Source: Nocardia tengchongensis | Lineage (GTDB): Bacteria; Actinomycetota; Actinomycetes; Mycobacteriales; Mycobacteriaceae | DNA: 64,000 nt | Direction of reading: 5' to 3' | Assembly: GCF_018362975.1 (NCBI RefSeq) | Contig: NZ_CP074371.1 | Span: 1,054,001 to 1,118,000 of the forward strand | In this document: piece by piece, positions 56,333-63,703 of the stretch | How the letters are laid out: every line of letters begins with the position of its first letter | Position numbering within the stretch: the first letter of the stretch is position 1 | Program-made: the position numbers and the translations under genes | The notes under the pieces: model-generated | Seen by the model: only the letters and a program-made list of their open reading frames with translations | Databases searched by the model: none | Told to the model about the DNA's origin: nothing

Positions 56333-58036
56333 ATGCATAGCGGTACACGGGTCGCGGACCAGCTGGTCAAGGCGGTCTCAGCGCTGGGTGTCCGGCACCT
56401 GTTCGGGGTCGGCGGCGCGAACATCGAGGATCTGTACGACGCGGCCTTCGACCATCGGGACCTGATCACCGCCGTGGTCGCCAAACACGAATTCGGCGCC
56501 GCCACCATGGCCGACGGCTACGCGCGCTCCACCGCCGGCCTCGGGGTCGTCTGCGCCACTTCCGGCGGCGGGGCGGTGAACCTGGTCGCGGGACTGGCCG
56601 AATCGTTCGCCTCCCGGGTGCCGGTGCTGGCCCTGATCGGGCAGCCCCCGACCGCCCTCGAAGGCCAGGGCGCTTTCCAGGACTCCAGCGGGCAGGCCGG
56701 CGCGTTCGACGCGGTCGCGCTGTACCGGCCGATCTCGCACTACTGCGCGCGGGTCGAGGCTCCCGCCGACCTGCCGGCCCACCTCACCCGCGCCGTCACC
56801 GCCGCCCGCCGCGGCGGACCCGCGGTCCTGCTGCTGCCCAAGGACATCCAGCAGGCCGACCTGGTCGCCCCGGAATTCGCGCCGCCCGCGCGCGGCTATC
56901 GGCGCGAGATCGAGAGCCTGTGGCGGGTGCTGCACATCGTGCGCGGGGCCCGCGCCCTCGGCAAGATCGTGATCATCGCCGGGGACCAGGTGGCCCGCGA
57001 CGACGCCCGCGACGAATTGGCCCGCTTCGCCGCGAGACTGGACGCCGCGATCGGGGTCGCCCCCGATGCCAAGGACGTCTACCACCACGCGGACCCGGGC
57101 TTCTGCGGCGTCTCGGGCAGCATGGGCCATCAGGAACTGTTCGACGCGCTGCACGGGGCCGCCCTGTGCCTGCTCATCGGCACCCGCATGCCGGTCACCG
57201 CGCGGGCCGGGATGGAGGGCGCGCTGGCGGCGGTACCGCTGGCGAGCATCGGCGCGCTGCCGCCGTACCCCGCCGCCGCGCACGCGCACACCAACGACCT
57301 GGCCCGGACGCTCACCGAGCTGATCAGCGAATTGGATTCCGGCACACGCGATACCGACGCGGAGATCATCCCGCTGCGACCGCGCCCGCCCGTCGACCCC
57401 ACCCTGACCCCGATTCCCGTGCCGCCCTCCGACGGCCCCGGACTGCGCTACCGCACGGTGGTCGAGACCATCAACGACGCATTGCCCCCGGAGTCGGACG
57501 TCTTCGCCGACGCCGGCAATACCGGTGCGGCCGCGGTGCATCACCTGCGCCTGCCGCGCGGTGGGCGTTTCACCGTGGCACTCGGCATGGGCGGGATGGG
57601 CTACGCGTTCGGGGCCGGGATCGGGTCCGCGTTCGCCCGGCAACGACGCGCCGACGGCGGCCCGCGCCGCACCTTCGTCATCGCCGGGGACGGGGCGTTC
57701 TTCATGCACGGCATGGAGATTCACACCGCCGTCGAGCACCGGCTGCCGATCACCTTCATCGTGCTCAACAACAACGCGCACGCCATGTGCATCACGCGCG
57801 AACAGCTGTACTACGGGGATCGGTACAGCTTCAACAGGTTTCGTCCCGCGTATCCGGGCGCGGGGATGGCCGCCATGTTCCCGGAACTGTGCACCCACGC
57901 ACCGGAGAACCGGGCCGAGCTCGCCGCGGCATTGCGGCACTGCCTCGACCGCCCGGGACCGTCGTTCGTCGCGATCGACTGCGATCCCGACGAAATCCCG
58001 CCGTTCACACCGTTCCTGACGCCACCCAGGAGGTAA
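56333..58036 (+). CDS. Thiamine-diphosphate-dependent enzyme (acetolactate synthase-like)
   Basis: 567 residues, full three-domain ThDP fold. The PYR domain has the catalytic-type Glu in VVAKHEFGAATMADGYARS (about residue 50). A FAD/DHAP-like middle domain follows (about 185-330). The PP domain has the Mg-ThDP motif GDGAFFMHGMEIHTAVEHRL (about 457) closing with IVLNNNAHAM. It should add to or decarboxylate a 2-oxo acid to give an acyloin, acyl-CoA or aldehyde. The genomic partners are unlike any ilv operon, so it is not a housekeeping acetolactate synthase. ATG 56333 with AAAGGAATCGCCC upstream. First gene of a four-gene cluster (3-base gap to the next). Confidence 0.88.
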   Translation: MHSGTRVADQLVKAVSALGVRHLFGVGGANIEDLYDAAFDHRDLITAVVAKHEFGAATMADGYARSTAGLGVVCATSGGGAVNLVAGLAESFASRVPVLALIGQPPTALEGQGAFQDSSGQAGAFDAVALYRPISHYCARVEAPADLPAHLTRAVTAARRGGPAVLLLPKDIQQADLVAPEFAPPARGYRREIESLWRVLHIVRGARALGKIVIIAGDQVARDDARDELARFAARLDAAIGVAPDAKDVYHHADPGFCGVSGSMGHQELFDALHGAALCLLIGTRMPVTARAGMEGALAAVPLASIGALPPYPAAAHAHTNDLARTLTELISELDSGTRDTDAEIIPLRPRPPVDPTLTPIPVPPSDGPGLRYRTVVETINDALPPESDVFADAGNTGAAAVHHLRLPRGGRFTVALGMGGMGYAFGAGIGSAFARQRRADGGPRRTFVIAGDGAFFMHGMEIHTAVEHRLPITFIVLNNNAHAMCITREQLYYGDRYSFNRFRPAYPGAGMAAMFPELCTHAPENRAELAAALRHCLDRPGPSFVAIDCDPDEIPPFTPFLTPPRR

Positions 58037-58039
58037 TCC

Positions 58040-58702
58040 GTGACAACCAGCGCCCTGCCCGCCCTCAGCGACATCCCCGAAGCCGCCATCCCCGGACTGC
58101 TGCGCATCGAGAACTCCGACCGCGACGCCACCACCCCGATCATCCTGGACATGCTGCGGTCGGTGTATCCGCACGACCAGATCTTCGGCGACTTCTGCCC
58201 GGTCCAGGGATTCATCGAGGCCCCGCCCCGGGAACTGTACGAATACCTCGCCGACACCCGGTGCCTGGAGGAGTGGACCTACAGCCTGCGGGGATTCACC
58301 GAGACCGCGGAGCCGGGACTGTGGGTGTCACACGACCGGCTGGGCGACAACACCAATATCTACACCCGCACGGTCGCCAATCCCGACGCCATGACCGTGG
58401 ACTACCACTGCGCCTGGGATCAGAGCGAGCATCTGTGGATGATCTACCTGATGCGGGTCGTCGACGCCCAGGTGGTGTTCGACAAGCCGGGATCGGTGGT
58501 GCTGTGGACGAATTGCCACCACCCGTTCTACGACCGGAATCCCTACCAGGACACCGCGCCGGACAAGCGCAAGGTGTGGGTGGGTGACTTCTGGGAGATG
58601 TTCTCCGCGGGACACCAATTGGAGCTCGACAACCTCCGGGCCATCGCGGAATACCGCGCGGCACACGGCCTGCCCATCAAGCCCGACTGGATGAGTGAGT
58701 GA
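58040..58702 (+). CDS. SRPBCC (START-like) domain protein
   Basis: 220 residues. Helix-grip fold suggested by GFIEAPPRELYEYLADTRCL, EEWTYSLRGFTETAEPGLWV, WMIYLMRVVDAQVVFDKPGS and the C-terminal helix WEMFSAGHQLELDNLRAIAE, spanning a hydrophobic ligand cavity. In gene clusters such proteins act as aromatases, cyclases or lyases, or bind hydrophobic intermediates. GTG 58040 after AGGAGG. Its stop overlaps the next start (GTGA). Which reaction it performs is not visible. Confidence 0.8.
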   Translation: MTTSALPALSDIPEAAIPGLLRIENSDRDATTPIILDMLRSVYPHDQIFGDFCPVQGFIEAPPRELYEYLADTRCLEEWTYSLRGFTETAEPGLWVSHDRLGDNTNIYTRTVANPDAMTVDYHCAWDQSEHLWMIYLMRVVDAQVVFDKPGSVVLWTNCHHPFYDRNPYQDTAPDKRKVWVGDFWEMFSAGHQLELDNLRAIAEYRAAHGLPIKPDWMSE

Positions 58703-59748
58703 CCGCCATGGATTTCACCGACCCCACCCTGCGGACGCCGCCGGTCAGCCTGGCCGACGTCTCCGGTTACCTGCCCGGCGACCCCGTCGGCACCGAATAC
58801 TTCACCCAGTTCTCGCGCTCGGACCGGATGGCCAAGAACGTCATGTTCCGCGCCCCCAAGGGCCGCCATCACGTCGGCCGCGACGAGACCGCCGTGGACA
58901 TGGTCGAGCGGGCCGTCGCGCCGCTCGTCGAACGCCATGGGGCCCGGGAGATCTCGAATATCGACGTGCTGCTGACCCACACCCAGTTGCCCGACAATCC
59001 GGTGCTGGGCCCCGGCCCCGAGGTGGCGCGCCGCCTGGGCATGAAGCCGCGCTGGGTCTTCGACATCCACAACGGCGGCTGCGCGGCCTTCGTGCACATG
59101 ATGTGGACGGCGCGGATGATCCTGCAGACCACCGACGCGCGCACCGCGCTCATCGCCTGTACCCAGAACTGCGCGGGACCGGTGTTTACCCAGTCCGATA
59201 TCCGCGGGCTGGCGCAGGCCCCGGTGCCCGGCGACGGTTGCGGGGTCGGACTGCTGGTGAAGAACAATTCCGCGCCCATCCTCGACATCGAATGCCGGAC
59301 CTATCCGGAGTTCGCGGGGGACATGGAATTCAGCACCAACGGCGACCGCAAGTACTGGGAGCCCGGCGCGGGCCAGGGCTGCGTCACCTTCACCGAATCC
59401 AAGGTGGCCAAGGTGATGACGCGCGGCAACCGGCTGGTGCCGGAGGTCGCGCAGGCGGTGTGCAAGCGGATCGGGGTCAAGTCCAGCGATATCGACACCT
59501 TCGTCACCAACCAGCCCAACCGGCTGTTCCTGCGCAACTGGAACGAGGCCATGGAACTGCCACCCGAACGGCATCCGGACACCTTCGACAGCTGCGGAAA
59601 CCTGTTCGCGGCAGGCATTCCCGTGACCCTGGACGCCGAGAACCGGGCGGGGCGGCTGCGCAACGGGTCGGTCGTGCTGATGGCGGCCTTCGCGCACGCC
59701 GGGGATTTCGCGGGCGCGGCGGCCGTCCGCTGGGGAGCCGCCCGATGA
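58699..59748 (+). CDS. KASIII-like (FabH/acyltransferase) thiolase-fold enzyme with altered catalytic triad
   Basis: 349 residues. The nucleophilic Cys is retained in DIHNGGCAAFVHMM (about 127). The position of the FabH His in PHQANxR reads FVTNQPNRLF (about 267), an Asn. The Asn loop is DSCGNLFAAGIPVTLD (about 300). Such changes occur in KASIII-like acyltransferases that form esters or amides, or process unusual starters, instead of decarboxylative condensation. GTG 58699 overlaps the SRPBCC stop and its own end (ATGA) overlaps the aminotransferase start, so translation is coupled. Acyl donor unknown. Confidence 0.88.
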   Translation: MTAMDFTDPTLRTPPVSLADVSGYLPGDPVGTEYFTQFSRSDRMAKNVMFRAPKGRHHVGRDETAVDMVERAVAPLVERHGAREISNIDVLLTHTQLPDNPVLGPGPEVARRLGMKPRWVFDIHNGGCAAFVHMMWTARMILQTTDARTALIACTQNCAGPVFTQSDIRGLAQAPVPGDGCGVGLLVKNNSAPILDIECRTYPEFAGDMEFSTNGDRKYWEPGAGQGCVTFTESKVAKVMTRGNRLVPEVAQAVCKRIGVKSSDIDTFVTNQPNRLFLRNWNEAMELPPERHPDTFDSCGNLFAAGIPVTLDAENRAGRLRNGSVVLMAAFAHAGDFAGAAAVRWGAAR

Positions 59749-60863
59749 CGCGCCCCGTGCACTGGCCGACCGGCCTGCGCGGCGACGCCGACACCATCCG
59801 CTTCGATCTGAGTCTGAGCGAAAACCCTTTCCCGCCACTGCCTTCCGTTGTGGCCGCGATCGACGACTGCCTGGCCGGAGCCAACCGGTATCCGGAGTTC
59901 CTGCCCCGGAGCCTGCCGCGGCTGATCGCCGAGCATCTCGGGATCGGGGCCGAGCACATCGTGGTGGGGTCGGGCGCGACCGGGGTCGCCATGCAGATCA
60001 TGCAGACCGTTGCCCGCGCCGGGTCCGGATTCGTCTACGCCACACCGACATTCGACGGCTACCCGATCATGGCGCACATGGTCGGGCTGCGACCGGTGGC
60101 GGTGCCGCTGGATCCGCACGGCCGCCAGGACCTGTGGGGCATGGCGCGCGCGGTGAACGAGCGCACCGGGTTGATCGCGGTGTGCCGTCCGCACAATCCG
60201 ACCGGCACCGTGGCCGCGGCCAGCGAACTGAAGGCGTTCCTCTGCTCGGTTCCGGCGCGGGTGCCGGTGATCCTGGACGAGGCCTACGCCGAGTTCCTCG
60301 GCGCGAGCGACGCGTTGGACGTTGTCGAACTTATCCACAGGCATCCCAACGTGCTGGTCCTGCGCACTTTCTCCAAGGCGTACGGGCTGGCGGGGCTGCG
60401 GATCGGCTATGCCTTCGGCGCGCCGGACCTGGTGCGGAGGGTGCGCCGGCTGCAACTGCCGTTCGGGATGCCCGGCACGGCGGTGGCCGCGGTGCGCGCC
60501 TCCTACGCCGCGGAAGCCGAACTGGGCGAGCGGATTCTGCGCATCACCACGCAGCGCGAACTACTGCGGATCGAGTTGCGGCGGGCCGGCATCCGGGTGC
60601 CGCGCAGCAGCGCCAACTTCCTGTTCCTGCCCGGCCGCGATATCGCGCCCACGCTGGCGCGTGCCGGGATCGTGGCCAAGCGCTACCCGGACGGCAGCGC
60701 CCGCATCGCGGTGGGTGATCCGGGCGCGGATCGCGCCGTCCTGGCCGCCCTGGCCACGCGGTCCCCGGCCGGCGTCACGCGTCCTTTGCGCCGGGAGGAC
60801 AGTCGGCTGCTGGCGTTGACGGCGCGGTACGAGCCCAGCGCCCTGCGAGGGCCGCGCAGGTGA
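59745..60863 (+). CDS. PLP-dependent class I/II aminotransferase (HisC-like)
   Basis: 372 residues, fold type I. It has FDLSLSENPFPPLPSVVAAI at the N-terminus, a phosphate-cup region GSGATGVAMQIMQTVA, Asn in RPHNPTGT (about 149), Asp-x-x-Tyr in ILDEAYAEFLG (about 177), the Schiff-base Lys in TFSKAYGLAGLRIGYA (about 208) and Arg in ARIAVGD near the end. It resembles histidinol-phosphate aminotransferases but sits outside his genes in the ThDP/SRPBCC/KASIII cluster, so it probably aminates the cluster's keto intermediate. ATG 59745 overlaps the KASIII stop. The end overlaps the convergent symporter gene by 89 bases. Confidence 0.9.
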   Translation: MTRPVHWPTGLRGDADTIRFDLSLSENPFPPLPSVVAAIDDCLAGANRYPEFLPRSLPRLIAEHLGIGAEHIVVGSGATGVAMQIMQTVARAGSGFVYATPTFDGYPIMAHMVGLRPVAVPLDPHGRQDLWGMARAVNERTGLIAVCRPHNPTGTVAAASELKAFLCSVPARVPVILDEAYAEFLGASDALDVVELIHRHPNVLVLRTFSKAYGLAGLRIGYAFGAPDLVRRVRRLQLPFGMPGTAVAAVRASYAAEAELGERILRITTQRELLRIELRRAGIRVPRSSANFLFLPGRDIAPTLARAGIVAKRYPDGSARIAVGDPGADRAVLAALATRSPAGVTRPLRREDSRLLALTARYEPSALRGPRR

Positions 60864-61785
60864 TCAGCTGAATCTGGTGGAACATCATGAGCGGCAACAC
60901 GATCAGGCCCACCGAGTGACCGGCGAACAGCACCGTCGCCATGGGCAGCCCGGTGGCCAGGCTCTTCTTGGAACCGCAGAACACCACCACGATCCGGTCG
61001 GCGCGATCGAAACCCAGCGCCTCGCCCAGGAATCCGGTCGCCACCAGCACGATCGCCAGGATCGCGCAGCACACCAGCGCCAGCCCCAGGATCCGCCACG
61101 GCGACATGGCATGCCAGATGCCCTCCACCATGCCCGCGCTGAAAGCGCTGTAGACGACCAGCAGGATGGAACCGCGGTCCACCAGTTTGGTCGGCTCGGC
61201 GTAGCGGGACAGGAAGCCCCTCACCTTGGGCCGGATCAGCTGGCCCACGAAGAACGGCACCAGCAGCTGCAGCACGATGTCCACCACCGCCGACGGGTCC
61301 ACACTGGCCTGTCCGGTGGTGTTCATCAGCAGGATCACCAACGCGGGGGTCAGGAACACGCCCAGCAGGTTCGACACCGTGGCGCTCACGATCGCGCCCG
61401 CCACATTGCCCTTGGCGATGGAGGTGAAGGCGATCGAGGACTGCACCGTGGACGGCACCAGGCACAGGAACAGCAGACCGGTGTAGAGATCCTGGGTGAG
61501 GATGTGCGGCACCAGCACCCGGGCGGCCAGGCCGATCACGGGGAAGAGGATGAAAGTGCAGGCCAGGACGGTCAGATGGAGTCGCCAGTGCTTGAGGCCC
61601 GCGAGCGCCTCCTGCGGAGCCAGCCGGGTGCCGTACAGCAGGAACAGGATCGCGATGGCGATCTTCGTCAGCCAGCTCACCACCTCGGCGGCATCGCCCC
61701 GGGCCGGGAGGATGCTGGCCAGCACGACCATGCCGAGGATCGACAGGATGAACCCGTCTATGTAGAACTTGCTGAGAAATCGCAC
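60775..61785 (-). CDS. Bile acid:sodium symporter family transporter (BASS, YfeH-type)
   Basis: 336 residues, about ten helices. Family blocks: LLYGTRLAPQEALAGLKHWR, CLVPSTVQSSIAFTSIAKGN (the sodium-site crossover region) and VVFCGSKKSLATGLPMATVL (second crossover). GTG 61785. The C-terminal ~35 residues are polar and overlap the aminotransferase gene antisense. Despite the name, bacterial members move various organic anions. Its position, convergent on the ThDP cluster, makes uptake or export of a cluster compound possible but unproven. Confidence 0.9.
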   Translation of the reverse strand: MRFLSKFYIDGFILSILGMVVLASILPARGDAAEVVSWLTKIAIAILFLLYGTRLAPQEALAGLKHWRLHLTVLACTFILFPVIGLAARVLVPHILTQDLYTGLLFLCLVPSTVQSSIAFTSIAKGNVAGAIVSATVSNLLGVFLTPALVILLMNTTGQASVDPSAVVDIVLQLLVPFFVGQLIRPKVRGFLSRYAEPTKLVDRGSILLVVYSAFSAGMVEGIWHAMSPWRILGLALVCCAILAIVLVATGFLGEALGFDRADRIVVVFCGSKKSLATGLPMATVLFAGHSVGLIVLPLMMFHQIQLITCAALAGRWARTAPSTPAADCPPGAKDA

Positions 61786-61890
61786 CGAATCAGGCTAGTG
61801 ACCGCAAGATCCTTCGGATAACACCGCACCCGCGCAGCCGCGATACTGGAGTTGATCGACTGTCACGACGACTCCCGAGGTGGAATCGCC

Positions 61891-62829
61891 ATGGTCCTTC
61901 GGACCGACGCGGCCGCGGCCGCAACCAACACGTGGGGGATCTCCGGCCCGGCCTTCCTCTTGTTCTATGTGCTCGCCGGGCTGCTGGCGGTCGTGGCCGC
62001 ATATGTACTGCGGGCGAGGGTGTTGCGGGGCATCGACCCCGCCTGGCCACCGGCCGGACCCTTGACGCCCAGCGAGACCGCCCTGCTCGTCGACGACCGC
62101 CGACCGGTGCTGGCAGCGCTGGCGCAGTTGCGTGGTCACCAGTTCATCGACTCCAGCGGCAAACCCGCCCGCGCCTACTCCAGCACCAGGTCATCGGATC
62201 TGGACCCGATCGCCCGCACCCTGTGGGCGAGTCTGAGCCGTTCCACCGACCGGCTGACCATGACCTCGATGCTGGTGGCGACCGCGGGGGCGACCGACCG
62301 TATGCGCGCGGACCTCGCCTACCGCGGCTACCTGTTCGGCGACCAGCAGCGAAAAGCCCTGCGGACGGCCAGGTTTCCGCTCTACGCCGTGCTCCTGCTC
62401 GGACTGGTCCGGCTGATCGCGGGAGTCGCCACCCATCATTCGGTCGGCTTCCTGGTGGTCGTCATGATCGTGCTGGGCATCGTCACCATGCTGGTGGGCC
62501 GCGCGCCGCGGCTGACCCGGCGCGGCCGCGACGCGCTCGACACGACCCGCACCGACAACCTCCACCTGCGTCCCGCCAATGCCCCCGCCTACGCGGCCTA
62601 CGGCGCCAACAGCGCCGCGCTGGCCGTCGCGCTCTACGGCGGCCTGGCGCTGTGGAGCCTCGACCCGGCGCTCGCGGGGGCGGCCAATGTCGCGGCCGGG
62701 GGCGGTGGCAGCAGCGGCAGTTCGTGTAGCAGCGGATCCAGTTGCAGCACCAGCGACAGCGGCGGAAGCAGCTGCGGCGGCGGAAGCAGCTGCGGCGGTG
62801 GTGGCTGCGGCGGAGGGTGCGGCGGATGA
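61891..62829 (+). CDS. TIGR04222-type membrane protein with Gly/Ser/Cys-rich C-terminus
   Basis: 312 residues. One N-terminal helix (GPAFLLFYVLAGLLAVVAAY, about 17-38) precedes a soluble domain with SETALLVDDRRPVLAALAQL. A helix pair follows (LYAVLLLGLVRLIAGVA and LVVVMIVLGIVTMLVG, about 168-210), then another helix near 250. A 45-residue tail of only Gly, Ser, Cys and a few others holds six cysteines (from SSGSSCSSGSSC to CGGGCGG). ATG 61891 with GAGGTGG upstream. The stop overlaps the start of a DUF692/MNIO gene (ATGA). The Cys-rich tail next to an MNIO suggests a modified substrate; this is inference. Confidence 0.85.
   Translation: MVLRTDAAAAATNTWGISGPAFLLFYVLAGLLAVVAAYVLRARVLRGIDPAWPPAGPLTPSETALLVDDRRPVLAALAQLRGHQFIDSSGKPARAYSSTRSSDLDPIARTLWASLSRSTDRLTMTSMLVATAGATDRMRADLAYRGYLFGDQQRKALRTARFPLYAVLLLGLVRLIAGVATHHSVGFLVVVMIVLGIVTMLVGRAPRLTRRGRDALDTTRTDNLHLRPANAPAYAAYGANSAALAVALYGGLALWSLDPALAGAANVAAGGGGSSGSSCSSGSSCSTSDSGGSSCGGGSSCGGGGCGGGCGG
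62761..62796 (+). repeat. 18-bp tandem repeat encoding the Cys-rich tail
   Basis: Two identical 18-bp copies (GGCGGAAGCAGCTGCGGC at 62761-62778 and 62779-62796) encode successive Gly-Gly-Ser-Ser-Cys-Gly units, indicating expansion of the cysteine tail by duplication. Confidence 0.9.
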
Positions 62830-63703
62830 ACGGATCACCGCTTCCGGACGGGTCGCTGGGCATCGGCTGGCGGCGCGAGATCTGCGGCATGGTCGCGGCG
62901 CTGGACGGCATCGGCTTCTGTGAGGTCATCGCGGAATCCCTGGCGGCGGGCAATTCCGGCCGCAGGCGACGCGCCGCGGTCACCGTTCCGGAAGAACTCG
63001 GCGAACTGGTCGCGCGCGGTATTCCAGCTGTGCCGCATGGTGTTTCACTCTCGCTCGGCGGCGCCGAGGTCGTGGACGATCGCCGGGTGGCGCACCTCGC
63101 CGAGTGCGCGCGGGCCCTGGGGTCGCCGATGGTGAGCGAGCACATCGCCTTCGTGCGGCGGGCGGTCTGGAGGCCGGTCACCTGCTGCCGGTGCCGCGCA
63201 CCCGGGAAGCACTCGATGCCTTGGAGCGCAATATCTTCCGGGCGAGCCGACAATTGGATGTGCCGCTGGCGGTGGAGAACATCGCGGCGTTGTTCGAGTG
63301 GCCGGACGCGGAGTACACCGAGGCCGAGTTCCTACAGGAGCTGGTCGAGCGGACCGGCGTCTATCTGCTGCTCGATATCGCGAATGTCTATGCCAATGCC
63401 CGCAATACGTCACGTGACCCGCTGACCGAGCTGCTGCGCTTGCCCGCCGAACGCGTGGCCTACTGCCATATCGCGGGTGGCCACGAGTCGGACGGACGCT
63501 ATATCGACACCCATGTCCACCGGGTCCCGGCCGAGGTCCTGGACCTGGTGGCCGAGTTCGCCACCGGCCGGCCGGTACCGCTCATGCTGGAGCGCGACGG
63601 AAACTACCCGCCCGCAACCGAACTCGCCGCCGAACTGAACGCGATCGCCGCCGCCTCCGGCCGGGCGCCGATCACCCTGCGCACGGCGGCGATTCCGGCA
63701 TGA
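62826..63703 (+). CDS. DUF692 multinuclear non-heme iron oxidase (MNIO), frameshifted in this sequence
   Basis: TIM-barrel enzyme. Starts MNGSPLPDGSLGIGWRREIC. Metal-ligand-type motifs along the barrel: VPHGVSLSLGG, SEHIAFVR, LAVENIAALFEWP, LLLDIANVYANARN, AYCHIAGGHESDG, IDTHVHRVP and LMLERDGNYP. After SEHIAFVR the frame breaks and sense resumes as AGGLEAGHLLPVPRTREALD. One extra G in GG at 63157-63158 gives a continuous protein of 292 residues. Family members install Cys-derived modifications (e.g. MbnB, TglH) with a partner protein. Coupled to both neighbours by ATGA overlaps. Confidence 0.82.

Noticed and set aside
56333..58036. Housekeeping acetolactate synthase (ilvB)
   Set aside because: No ilvN/ilvC neighbours; instead coupled to SRPBCC, KASIII-like and aminotransferase genes, so a generic ilvB call would mislead.
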